64,000 bases of DNA from Flaccisagitta enflata (taxonomy: Eukaryota > Chaetognatha > Sagittoidea > Aphragmophora): assembly GCA_965153355.1 (NCBI GenBank), contig OZ231127.1:3782001-3846000 (forward strand), read 5' to 3'. Numbering within the stretch: position 1 is the first letter of the stretch; each line of letters starts with the position of its first letter. The notes under the pieces were generated by a model that saw nothing but the letters and a program-made list of their open reading frames with translations, was not told the DNA's origin and did no database searches. Shown here piece by piece: positions 31,520 to 43,607 of the stretch. The position numbers and the translations under genes were made by a program.

Positions 31520-32762
31520 GTGAGTTCCCCTTTTTCTGCAGCAAAGGAGTGTGTTTTCTCCGCAGCAAGTGTTCTCTGCTGCAAGTGAGTCTCGGTTTCT
31601 CTGCACCCAAAGGAATGTCTTATCTGCAGCAGTGTCTCTGCAGCGTGTGTCTCTCTGCACCAAGGGAGAGTGTTTTCTCTGCATAAGGAACCGAGTTTTC
31701 TGCGGTAAAGGAGTGTTTTCTCTGCAGCACTGCTTTGGCAGCAAGTGGGTCAATATTTTCCTAAGTCTATGAGATTCTCTGCAGCTGCCAGCTGGTGTGA
31801 CTGCGGTTAGCGGCAAGTGAATGTCTCTGCGGCGAGTGACAGTGACTGTTTCTATATCTTTTATGCAAACACGCACTCAATGAGCATCTCTCTTTGTATT
31901 GGATGGTCACGGACTATAGGTCTGTTTTGCAGATGTGCAGCAAGTAATTGTCTCCACCAATTCTTTAAACCGTCATGCAGCAATTGAGTTTTCTTGGCTA
32001 CAAGCGAACGTCTTTGCAGCAAGGGAGGGTCGCTGCGGCGACAAAATGTCTCTTTGAGGTGACAGTGAGTTTTTCTACCAATTTTTTTGGCAGCCTCTCA
32101 CTTTTAGATGGCCTGATATACCACCACGTGGAAAGTTTATACCTATTTCAGATGCGACCATACAACAAATTAGTGTCTCTAACGTTTATAGATGCCACCA
32201 TGCAACCAATGAGTGTCTCTTACGTTTACAGATGCCACTATGCAGCAAATGTGTGATTGTGCACCAATTTAAGATGCCACCATGCAGCAAATGAGTGTCT
32301 CTACCGATTTGAGACGCCACAATTCATCAAATGAGTGTCTCCATCAATTTTTGATGCCACCATGTGGCAAATGAGTGTTTCTCTACCCCTTTTGGACGCC
32401 ACCATGCAGCAAATGACTATTTGTACCAATATTAGGTGCCAACATGTAGGAAATGAGTGTCTTTACCAATTTTAGACGCCACCGTAACAGCTAGTGAGTA
32501 TCTCTACCGATGTTAGATGCTACCATGTAGCAAATTAGTGTCTCTATCCATTTAGATGTCCCCATGCAGCAAATGATTGTCTCTACCAATTTGAGATGCC
32601 ACCGTAACAGCTAGTGAGTATCTCTACCGATTTTAGATGCTACCATGTAGCAAATTAGTGTCTCTACCCATTTAGATGACCCCATGCAGCAAATGATTGT
32701 CTCTACCGATTTGAGATGCAACCATGCAGCAAATGAATGTCTGTACAGATTTTAGACGCCTC
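31520..32762 (+). repeat. Minisatellite made of exon C 3' end plus splice donor copies
   Basis: The end of exon C reads GCTACCACGCAACAAGTGAG. From 32151 there are about 16 units of ~40 bp on GATGCCACCATGCAGCAAAT then GAGTGTCTCTACCAATTTTA, aligning GCAGCAA|ATGAGT with GCAACAA|GTGAGT. From 31520 to ~31960 are shorter (~26 bp) CTGCAGCAAGGGAGTGTGTT units, some keeping GCAAGTGAGT. Units 32474-32592 and 32593-32712 form a ~119-bp higher-order duplication. Confidence 0.8.
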
Positions 32763-32994
32763 CTTAGTTAGCCAGTTCCGATGTACTTCTCCTCATCCCC
32801 CTTCCACTCTTCAACTCCAAACTACGACGCCGCCAGAATACATTTGCATTACTTTCCTTAATCTGTAGGATTCGGGGAATAAAGGGAGAGAAAAAATATG
32901 GAAAACATACCAAAGCATTGTGAAAAACGAGCGAGCTTCTATACGCAGAACATTACTTCAATAAACAAACCTTTTATGGCAAGAATAACGCAAC

Positions 32995-33302
<308 letters not shown>

Positions 33303-33324
33303 GGTATTTTAAATGCTTGGTTTC

Positions 33325-33422
33325 TTACTCGAGCGTCATGGACCGACCAACCGAACGACACATGGACAGACGTACGGACAAAACCTCCTATGGAGCCGCG
33401 AACATGCAACCTTAAAAAACGC
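33325..33422 (-). mobile_element. AGTCGC-family 5' fragment, minus strand
   Basis: Minus-strand reading TTTTTTAAGGTTGCATGTTC GCGGCTCCATAGGAGG, then GTCCGTACGTCTGTCC, ending near GGTCGGTCCATGACGCTCGA. The 3' half is missing; the break lies next to the (CA)n array. Confidence 0.6.
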
Positions 33423-33495
33423 CTCTCTTGAACCTGCTGTCTTCTTTTCTCAGGAATACCAGAGATAAGATTCTTAATGAACCGCATGTTTGCCG

Positions 33496-34293
<798 letters not shown>

Positions 34294-34439
34294 CTATTGC
34301 CTCTTGTTGTATAGGGTGTTTGAAGGTGGGTGAATGGCAGCTGTTGGATGGGACTTTTAATGTGGGATGGGTGACAGTGCCTCAAAAGGTGGATGAACGT
34401 TGTAACGGAAAATCTGATCGCGGATGGAATAGAATTGCT

Positions 34440-35178
34440 CTTTGATGATGGATGGGATGCTTGATGGTGATATAGAAAAGCAATATGCATGGGAAAATGG
34501 AGTACTCAGTAGTGAATGGGATGCTTGATGGTGATATAGAAAAGCAATATGCGTGGGAAAATGGAGTACTTTGTAGTGAATGGGATGCTTGATGGTGATA
34601 CAGAAAACAAATACGCATGGAAAAATGGAGTACTCAGTAGTGAATGGGATGCTTGATGGTGATATAGAAAAGCAATATGCGTGGGAAAATGGAGTACTTT
34701 GTAGTGAATGGGATGCTTGATGGTGATACAGAAAACAAATATGCATGGGAAAATGGAGTACTCAGTAGTGAATGGGATGCTTGATGGTGATATAGAAAAG
34801 CAATATGCATGAGAAAATGGAGTACTCAGTAGTGAATGGGATGTTTGTTGGTGATATAGAAAAGCAATACGCATCGGAAAATGGAGTACTCAGTAGTGAA
34901 TGGGATGCTTGATGGTGATATAGAAAAGCAATACGCATGGGAAACTGGAGTACTTAGTAGTGAATGGGATGCTTGATGGTGATATAGAAAAGCAATACGC
35001 ATGGGAAAATGGAGTACTCAGTAGTGAATGGGATGCTTGATGGTGATATAGAAAAGCAATATGCATGGGAAAATGGAGTACTCAGTAGTGAATAGGATAC
35101 TTGATGGTGATATAGAAAAGCAATACGCATGGGAAAATGGAGTACTCAGTAGTGAATAGGATGCTTGATGGTGAATTC
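34440..35178. repeat. 64-bp tandem repeat, ~11.5 units
   Basis: Units start near 34454, 34518, 34582 and so on at exact 64-bp steps: GGGATGCTTGATGGTGATAT, AGAAAAGCAATATGCATGGG, AAAATGGAGTACTCAGTAGT GAAT. Variant units (TACTTTGTAG; GATACAGAAAACAAATA) alternate in 34518-34773, giving a 128-bp higher-order dimer. The minus-strand frame is open (64 mod 3 = 1, stop-free) but looks artefactual. Confidence 0.93.
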
Positions 35179-35418
35179 AGTACTTGATTATTGGTGGGTA
35201 TTGAATTACATACATGAGCTGTTTTTCGCCGTCAACTGCGCTGTTCCATCGCCGAGGTTTTTTTTGTCATAAACCTGACACGGTTTTTGTCCATCGACAA
35301 TCTCTTTATGTTTCCTACTTTTTCGATTTTTCATGAGATTGAACGGGGAGAAAACCTTTTAAAGCGATTATCGAGTAAATGTCAACGAATAAAAGCCACA
35401 GATTTCAAGTCTAAAGCG
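35179..35418. other. Unique spacer
   Basis: No gene or element recognised. Confidence 0.35.
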
Positions 35419-35895
35419 ATCCTAGCTCAAGGGTCGAACTGTGGGTTAGGACCGTAAGCTTGCAAATGTGTGGTCGAACTGTGGGTTAACACAGTGGGCA
35501 AATGTGTGGTTGTAATGTGAGTAAAGACTGGAGGCTAGAAAATGTGTGGTTATATTGTGGTTTTAGTCGTTGAGTGTAAATGTGTGGTCGTATTGTGGGT
35601 AAAGACCATAGGCTAGCAAATGTGGTGTCAAGACTAAAGGCACGTAAATGTGTGGTTGTAGTGGTTTCAGTCGTTGAGTGCAAATGTGCGGTCATATTGT
35701 GGGTTATAACCGTGGGCTATCAAATGTGTGGTCAAATTGTGGTTTTAGTCATTGAGTGCAAATGAATGGTCGTATTGTGGTTGAAGACCGAAGACTAGCA
35801 AATGTGTTTGGTCATATTGTTGGTTAAGACCGTAGGCGAGAAAATGTGTGGTTGTATTGTGGTTTTGGATGTTGAGTGCAAATGGTGATATGTTA
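35419..35895. repeat. ~41-bp degenerate minisatellite
   Basis: About 11 units of AAATGTGTGGTCGTATTGTG GGTTAAGACCGTAGGCTAGC, with an alternating variant GTGGTTTTAGTCGTTGAGTG. Alternation of the two variants suggests an ~80-bp higher-order unit. Confidence 0.85.
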
Positions 35896-36080
35896 ATGAT
35901 CTATCTGTCCTGTATGACATCTCATCTGTAATGATCATCAGGATTAAGGATTTATCTGTAACGATCATCAGGTTTTATCTGTTTTGTTTAACTTCTTATC
36001 TGTTATGAAAGATGAATTGGAAATAAAATCCGGAAGGATCGACATCCTAGATCAAGCTTACAAAATGACATTCAGTCAAG

Positions 36081-36457
<377 letters not shown>

Positions 36458-36660
36458 TTCTCTCACATAATATTTCATTAATTTGTCCCTGTCTTTACGC
36501 CTCTTTACGCCTTTAAAGTGTTTTTGGCATGTTGCTTCTTTGAGTATTTTTTGACGGTCATCCTAAGATTCTGGGTCAATTCTGTCGTCTGATCAGTCAT
36601 GACACTCTCATCTTAACTCGATGATTCGTTTTTTAAAATAGATCGTTTTTTATCGCGGAC

Positions 36661-36892
36661 TTTTTAGTCGCGTGCACGCGACTCTACACTCCGCTTTGTC
36701 CGTCCGTCCATCCGTCGGTTGGTCGGTTGGTCGGTCGGTCTGTCAGTCTGTTACACTTTTACTTTTTTATCAATTTTCTTTCTTTAAGTCATTTAAAGTC
36801 ATTTAAGAGTATACTGAGTTATTCTAAGTCATTCGATGTCATTCTTAGTCAATCTGTAAGTCTCGCACGCGACTTATAGGTGTTGGCCTTGT
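36661..36892 (+). mobile_element. AGTCGC-family copy, subfamily E
   Basis: TTTTTAGTCGCGTGCACGCG, ACTCTACACTCCGC, a (TCCG/TTGG)n tract and GTTACACTTTTAC. An interior of TTTAAGTCATTTAAAGTCAT repeats (AGTCATTY every ~10-14 bp), then CTCGCACGCGACTTATAGGT and GTTGGCCTTGTT. Shares the interior and end with 42117-42351 and 57374-57524. Confidence 0.72.
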
Positions 36893-36958
36893 TATCCGTC
36901 AATCCGTTCCCATCCGTCCATCCGTTGTTAGTCACGCTCGATTCCCGGCGCATGTACT

Positions 36959-37573
36959 CACAGTGGGCCTTAATTAGATATGGGTTCAAAAAAATCCTCA
37001 GCAGTAGTGACTTGTATAAATAGGTATAATTTATAGTGAAGAATTGATATTGACCCTTAAAAAAAAATTTCCCTTGAAAGTTTTCGCAAAAATCACTAAA
37101 ATATGTTCATTTTCTTATATATTTATACATAGATCTCAATGATCCATCAATTTTGAAATTCTGATTCCAGTTTCATATTTGTAAAATTTCCAATCATTTG
37201 ATAGGTCACACTATATACTTTCATGTAAAAATAAAATTTTTGTATTTTAGGCCACCGTTGCATTTTTGTAACGGTGACATAGAAAATGAAAATTTTATTT
37301 TTACATGAAAGTATATAGTGTGACCTATCAAACAATTGGAAATTTTACCAGGAATATGAATCTTGAATCAGAATTTCAAAATTGATAGATCATTGAGATC
37401 TATCAAGAAATATATAAGAAAATGGACACATTTTAGTGATTTTTGCAAAAACTTTCAAGGGAAATTTTTTTTTAAGGGTCAATATCGATTTGTCACTATA
37501 AAATGTACCTATTTATACTAGTCACTACTGATGAGGATTTTTTTGGACCCATATCCAATTAAGGCCCACTGTG
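36959..37573. mobile_element. Near-complete palindromic (fold-back) element, 615 bp, with TACT duplication
   Basis: Ends CACAGTGGGCCTTAATTAGA and TCCAATTAAGGCCCACTGTG are inverted. The symmetry continues through both arms (~290 bp each, ~90% matching) to a centre at about 37250-37270 (CCGTTGCATTTTTGTAACGG). TACT flanks both sides (36955-36958, 37574-37577). No coding capacity. Superfamily unassigned; a CACTA-group MITE is one possibility given the CAC terminus. Confidence 0.8.
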
Positions 37574-37575
37574 TA

Positions 37576-38560
37576 CTAGTTTAGTCTCGCTCCTCTGGGA
37601 GGTCCTTTGCTTCTTGTCAAAATTGCTTTGCTTTTGTCAAAGTTGCTTTGCTTTTTGTCAAAGTTGCTTTGCTCCTTGTCAAAATTGCTTTGCTTTCTAT
37701 CAAAAATACCTTGCTTCTTGCACAGTTGCTTTGCTACCTGTCTCTCTTGCGCATTTCTCATCCATTCCATCACATTCTGGTGCTTTGCTTCCAGCCACTT
37801 CCTCATAAGCTCTATTGTAATTGCTTTGCTTCTTGTCAAATTTGCTTTGCTTCTTGTCGCTCCTACATGTTTCTCATCCATTCCATCACGCTCTGTCGCT
37901 TTGCTTTTTTGCTCTCTGCTGCTCTCACGTCTTCCTCATGTAAGATCCATCAAAATTGCTTTGTTTCGAGCACAATTGCTTTGCTTTGTTTCACTTACGT
38001 CTCCCTCATCCACTCCATCACACTCTAGTGCTTTGCTACCTGCCACTCTTGCATCTTCCTCATCCACTCAATGACACCCTGGTGCTTTGCTACCTGCCAC
38101 TCTTGCATCTTCCTCTCCATCTCCATTACAGTTTGGTGCTTTGCTACCTGCCACTCTTGCATCTTCCTCTCCATCTCCATCACAGTCTGGTGCTTTGCTA
38201 CCTGCCACTCTTGCACCTTCTTCATCCACTCTATCACACTGTGGTGCTTTGCTACCTGCCACTCTTGCACCTTCCTCATCTACTCCATGACACTCTGGTG
38301 CTTTGCTACCTGCCACTCTTGCATCTTCCTCTCCATCTCCATCACACTCTGGTGCTTTGCTACCTGCCACTCTTGCATCTTCCACTCCATCTCCATCACA
38401 CTCTGGTGCTTTGCTACCTGCCACTCTTGCATCTTCCTCTCCATCTCCTTCTTTTCCTGCAGCTCTGCTTCTTCAACTTCCTCCGTTTTTGTTCGGTGAA
38501 AGATTTTCCCATCACTGGATTTTTTAGCGCTCCTCAGAGACAAACATCCCAAAACTCTTT
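37576..38560 (-). pseudogene. Decayed minus-strand coiled-coil coding repeat (18-aa units)
   Basis: Reading leftward from ~38560, one frame runs through KFHRHAERV, a Lys/Glu-rich segment (TKTEEVEEAELQEKKEMERK) and then ~8 copies of an 18-residue unit, MERKMQEWQVAKHQSVME. Two single-base nonsense changes break it: TGG to TAG near 38281 and CAG to TAG near 38023. A frameshift then precedes the related downstream stretch (37881-37576, EWMRNAQERQVAKQ and QSNFDK repeats). The 54-bp period keeps the frame, unlike other arrays here, suggesting amplification inside an ancestral exon. The helix-forming, charged composition resembles C-terminal coiled coils of SANT/Myb-like DNA-binding proteins, but this is only a resemblance. 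Confidence 0.4.
37600..38455. repeat. 22-bp and 54-bp minisatellites
   Basis: 37608-37740: TTGCTTTGCTTCTTGTCAAA units. 38028-38450: eight units of 54 bp, CTTTGCTACCTGCCACTCTT, GCATCTTCCTCTCCATCTCC, ATCACACTCTGGTG. This is the DNA-level description of the repeat translated in the overlapping pseudogene entry. Confidence 0.9.
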
Positions 38561-38577
38561 CCGCATGGCGATGGAAT

Positions 38578-38653
<76 letters not shown>

Positions 38654-38660
38654 AAAGAGA

Positions 38661-38692
<32 letters not shown>

Positions 38693-38930
38693 AAGAGAGA
38701 TAGAGACAAAGAGAGAGAAAGAGAAAGAGAGACAGAGAGAAAGAGACAGAGAGATCCAGATACAGAGCGATCCACAGACAGAATGAGAGACAGAGAGAAA
38801 GAGAGAAAGAGAGGAAGAGAGTGTTCCAGAGAGAGAGACAGAGAGATTCAGAGAGAGAGAGACAGAGAGATCCAGAGAGAGAGACAGAGAGAGAGACAGA
38901 GAGAGAGACAGAGAGATACAGTGTGAGTGG
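38578..38930. repeat. (GA)n-rich tract
   Basis: Perfect (GA)n at about 38580-38649, then decayed GAGAAAGAGACAGAGAGATC variants. Confidence 0.9.
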
Positions 38931-39190
38931 GTAAGGAGAAAGAAAAAGAGACATAGATATAGACCAACAGACGCAAGCTTAGTAACAGGTATCAATTGAC
39001 CAGACAATCATTTGAACGTAGATAGGGGACAGTCGTGGTGATTATAAGCAGACTGACAAATAGACAAAAAGACACGACAATTATAAGAGACAGGAAGACA
39101 GACACGGCAGTTATAAGAAAATAGATCAAATGGTCTTAAAACGCAAGCGCAAGAAAGTTTTCTTCCCGTTTTTTTCCTATATTTTCTCTC

Positions 39191-39400
39191 TTTTTTTGGT
39201 CGCTGACACACAACTCTATAAAAGTATTTGTCCGTCCGTTGGTCCGTCCATCTGTCCATCCGTGAGTATGAGTCAAGGAGTGGAAAAACGAGCGTCTTGG
39301 ATGTTTTTGAGTGTGTGAGTGGGAGGGGAGTGTGGATGGGAATTTGGTGCCCATGCCCACCCGGCTGCAACGATATTGTGAACCCCGCGTCACTTGTTTT
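39191..39400 (+). mobile_element. AGTCGC-family copy, subfamily C
   Basis: TTTTTTTGGTCGCTGACACA, CAACTCTATAAAAGTATTTG, (TCCGTTGG)n, GAGTCAAGGAGTGGAAAAAC, a GTGGATGGGAATTTGGTGCC segment, CCCACCCGGCTGCAACGATA and TTGTGAACCCCGCGTCACTT GTTTT. Confidence 0.7.
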
Positions 39401-39477
39401 CATTTTATCTTAAGAGAAAATTCTTATTTCTGTTTTGGTCCCCTCGAGACAATTTTTCGTTGCATTTACTTGCGGGA

Positions 39478-39592
39478 ATATGTAAATTGTATATGAGGCA
39501 ACAATATGTAAATTGTATATGAGGCAACAATATGTAAATTGTATATGAGGCAACAATATGTAAATTGTATATGAGGCAACAATCGCCAACTA
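39478..39592. repeat. 26-bp tandem repeat, ~4 perfect copies
   Basis: Exact copies of ATATGTAAATTGTATATGAG GCAACA. The perfection implies a very recent expansion. Confidence 0.93.
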
Positions 39593-39654
39593 CCGGCAGA
39601 ATTACACAAATTCATTTCTATCACTTTCTTGTGAACTATTACTTTTACTTCTTT

Positions 39655-39877
39655 TAGTTGCAAAAACGCAACTCTACAAGTGGCTTTGTCCGTCCGTTGG
39701 TCCGTTGGCACGTTGGTACTTTAGTCGGTAGAATTGATCGAGTCAAAAAGTAGAAAAATGAGTTTTGGATACTTTTTTATGAATGTTTGTGCGTGGAGTG
39801 GGGTTTTGGGTGTGGATGGGGGTTGGATGCCCCTGCTCACCCGTCTGCAACGATATGGTGACCTCGCGTCACTTGTT
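39655..39877 (+). mobile_element. AGTCGC-family copy, subfamily C
   Basis: TTTTAGTTGCAAAAACGCAA, CTCTACAAGTGGC, (TCCGTTGG)n, GATCGAGTCAAAAAGTAGAA, GGTGTGGATGGGGGTTGGAT, CCCGTCTGCAACGATATGGT and GACCTCGCGTCACTTGTT. Confidence 0.72.
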
Positions 39878-39889
39878 AATTGATTTCTT

Positions 39890-40535
39890 AGTATATAAAA
39901 AACTCGCGGACCGATGGGCAGGAGCGGGAACCCCCCCCCCCACGAAAAATCGACATTGTGACCGACGGACTAACCAAAAAGAACAGAAAGCTGAATGAGG
40001 AAATAAACAAGCACATACAAAAACGAAAAATATTCAAGATTAATCGTAATAGTGACATAGACACATCGATAGAGACAGACAAAAAGAATGACAGCATCTT
40101 GAAAAAAATATTAAATATTCGCAAAGGCGTCAGATGGTCAGCGGTACCCGTTCCCTCCAAGTTCGTTTATGTAAGATGTGGAGGTGAGAGGGGCAGCGGC
40201 TGATAACCTATGCTGGGCTAGGATTTAAGCGTTGATGCTAGAATACTTAAGGCTGGGATCAGAGCTATAAGACTGGGATTTGAACCGTAAGGCCTGGATT
40301 GGAGCCTCCAGGCTGGGATTGGAGCCTAAATGCTGAGGTTGGAGCTTATGGGGCTGAGATTGGAGCTTCGAGGCTCAAATAGTAGCCTTGAGGCTGGGAT
40401 TGGGGCCTTGAGGCTTGGATTGGAGCCTCATGGCTAGAATTTAGGCTTCCAAGGGGAGGGGGGGCAGAGAAGGATGAGAAAATCTCCCATATGTGTGAAA
40501 GCATAGGTTATCGGCGCCTTCGGGGACGTTACCCA
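39890..40535 (-). mobile_element. Inverted AGTCGC composite with fold-back arms
   Basis: A minus-strand left-module fragment (GGACCGATGGGCAGGAGCGG, GTGACCGACGGACTAACC) is at 39905-39975. The minus-strand right end CAAAGGCGTCAGATGGTCAG CGGTACCCGTTCCC is at 40122-40155. The arm GGGGCAGCGGCTGATAACCT ATGC (40193-40216) pairs with GCATAGGTTATCGGCGCCTT CGGGG (40502-40526). Between them are ~19-bp GGATTGGAGCCTYVAGGCTG units. Confidence 0.6.
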
Positions 40536-40639
40536 AAATGGGGGGGGGGTGAGAAAATGTCAAGAATTCGTAACTATTCAAAAAAAGTTGATGCAATGTC
40601 ATTTTTCGATCGATCTTACAAGGGGAGACACACACACAA

Positions 40640-41545
40640 ACACACACTCAAATTCATACCTTACTACATCACTCCCCTGAAAACTCGCCGAAGAACTCTT
40701 CGCGCTTGTTTACATAACACGTCATTTGTTAAATAGCAGTTAAAGGCTGCTCCCCGGTTAACAACCAAAATCCGCATATTTTAACAGTGCCCAGCTAATT
40801 AAGGGGGGGGGATACACTTTTTTGTTTAAATATTATTGTTCGAAACAGCGGCGCGGTATTCTGATCCATGCTTTATGCACACGAAAACAAATTCCACCAG
40901 TGATTTGGATTTCTCTATTCTATTCTTATGCTTTATGGCAAAGCCAAAATGAAAGCGTACATTCCACGCCAGATCAACGATCAGTCACTAAAATGAAAAC
41001 AGTTGTTAACTGCAAGTTGGTCAGTACTCAGTAATTTATAGATTTTGTTTAAATTTTGTTTACGTTCCTAATGATTACCCAGCATTTAGGACTATACCAT
41101 GTTTGTTAATAGTAAAGGATAGTTGTTAGCAATCTGGAGTAAACACCATTGAAAGCTTGCAAGGCTTTCATCCTTTGTAAATTGGAGAATTCTAGCCTCC
41201 TTTTTTTAAGGGCAATGTTGTTTCAACTTTCATAGGCCATCACTCTTTTGTTAGCCACAAACACCAATCACATTTGGATAGTTAGCCCGGATTTCTAGAG
41301 GCTGATATAGTGCTAAAAGCTTCAGATCAGTTGTGAGTTTTGTTAAATTGTTTTGCATGGTTTGCTTTGTTTTGATTGTGATTTGTTTGCATTGTTTTGT
41401 TTAGAAGTGTTAGTGTTAGTAGGCGGAAAAATCAAGGCTGAAAACAGATTAATACGCGTCTGGCAATTAATGAGTGAAAGAAATGCCTGTCATTTTATGA
41501 CAAGTTGAAACATTAATGTCTACTCATAGAACTAGAACAGAAAGG
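40640..41545. other. Unique region, nothing recognised
   Basis: Largely non-repetitive with a G8 run near 40804. Frames are short and of unremarkable composition. The tail at 41540-41570 (ACGGGTATCGATGACTATCT) resembles a degenerate right-module end. Confidence 0.35.
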
Positions 41546-41639
41546 GTTCACGGGTATCGATGACTATCTAAGATGTATTTCATGACCAATTTTACTCTCT
41601 CCTGATTCCTAATGTTGCCGGTTAAACATCGTTGATTCG

Positions 41640-41760
41640 TCTTGACAGGGGCAACCTTTTTTTTTTTGTTTGGTTTTTTTTTAATACGCTGCAATCTCCC
41701 CCCCCCCATGTCCCCACACCACCCGACCACCCACCACCACCCGACCCCCCCCCTCATCTC
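41640..41760. repeat. C-rich low-complexity tract
   Basis: Poly-T and poly-C runs with CCACCCGACC words at 41655-41755. Strong strand asymmetry; a G-quadruplex is possible on the minus strand. Confidence 0.6.
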
Positions 41761-41820
41761 GACGTGTTTAGACTGTGTAGTTAAGCCGAAAAAAGCCGGC
41801 AAAAACAGTTAATGAATTTT

Positions 41821-42085
41821 CTTTTTATGTGCGCCCTCGCATATCTATAAGAGGTCATGTCTGTCCGTCGGTCGGTCAGTTGGTTGGTTGGTTGGTCTGT
41901 CCGTCACGCAAATGTTGAACCCGCGCAAAACTTCCAATTATGACGTCGCCATTTAAGCCTGTCACCTCTCATGCCTTCCTACATTCACTTTTATTCAGTT
42001 GTTTATCCACTCAGTCATTCATTCATTAAAAACCTTCATTCACTTATTCTTACTTCGCTAGGCGCACATATTGGCCAACTGAATA
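41821..42085 (+). mobile_element. AGTCGC-related copy, subfamily B
   Basis: CTTTTTATGTGCGCCCTCGC, ATATCTATAAGAGGTCATGT, (TCGG/TTGG)n and GTCACGCAAATGTTGAACCC. A CCTGTCACCTCTCATGCCTT segment, CATT-rich sequence, then GGCGCACATATTGGCC. Same architecture as 52552-52911. Confidence 0.65.
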
Positions 42086-42116
42086 AACGGACTCTTGCGT
42101 ACGACAGTAATCAGGA

Positions 42117-42351
42117 AACAAGGCCAACACCTGACAGTCGCGTACGGTTGTTAAGACCATAAGACGCAAAGACGGAAAAACCAAAAGACTTGGAGACTAA
42201 ATGTAAATTGACTTAAAATAACTTTGAATAACTTAAAAAGACTTAAAAGGACATAAAACAATGATGAAAAGCTTAGCGTTACTGACAGACAGGCAGACTG
42301 ACAGACAGACGGACAGAGCGGCTCATAGAGTCTCGTGCGCACGACTAAAAA
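42117..42351 (-). mobile_element. AGTCGC-family copy, subfamily E, minus strand
   Basis: Minus-strand TTTTTAGTCGTGCGCACGAG, ACTCTATGAGCCGC, (CTGTC)n, AGTCTTTTTAAGTTATTCAA-type repeats, CAACCGTACGCGACTGTCAG and GTGTTGGCCTTGTT. Complete. Confidence 0.75.
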
Positions 42352-42471
42352 CTGCCTCATGCACATATTTAACACAGAAAAAGTTGTCTGGAATGAAACT
42401 TTAAATGACCTTCCCTATTAAACTACGTTCGATCGACGCGGCTAAAAATATCTCGTTCTTATTCTCAATTT

Positions 42472-42733
42472 GGGCGTGTTTCTAGTGAGCGCCAAAAACG
42501 CGTTTGTTCCCGTGAAACGCGATAACAGTGTTAACTCATATTCAAGAATTTCAACTGTCCCACGAGGGAGTGAGCAAAGTGAGTGAGCGAGCTTGTGAAC
42601 GGAGCGAGCGAGCGAAGCAAGCATAGCGAAGCGCTGCGGAGCGAGTGAGCGGAGTGAGCGGTGCGAGCGAACGAACGTAGCGAGCGACCGAGTGGCCCTT
42701 TCAAAACGCGATTGTCTCCGACTAGAAACGCCC
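42472..42733 (+). mobile_element. GAGTGAGC-core MITE, copy 3 (complete)
   Basis: Left GGGCGTGTTTCTAGTGAGCG and right GACTAGAAACGCCC are inverted over ~13 bp. A second inverted layer, CGCGTTTGTTCCCGTGAAAC GCGATAAC against CAAAACGCGATTGTC, lies inside. The core is GAGCGAGC/GAGTGAGC/GAACGAAC octamer-like DNA. No protein is encoded. Confidence 0.72.
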
Positions 42734-43511
<778 letters not shown>

Positions 43512-43607
43512 TCGTTTGCTTTTGAGGGCAATTCTGGTTTGCCCTGAGTCTGCGAACTCCCACACCCTCAGAAATACAATCCTGATGCCATCCTCGCATG
43601 TGCTAAA

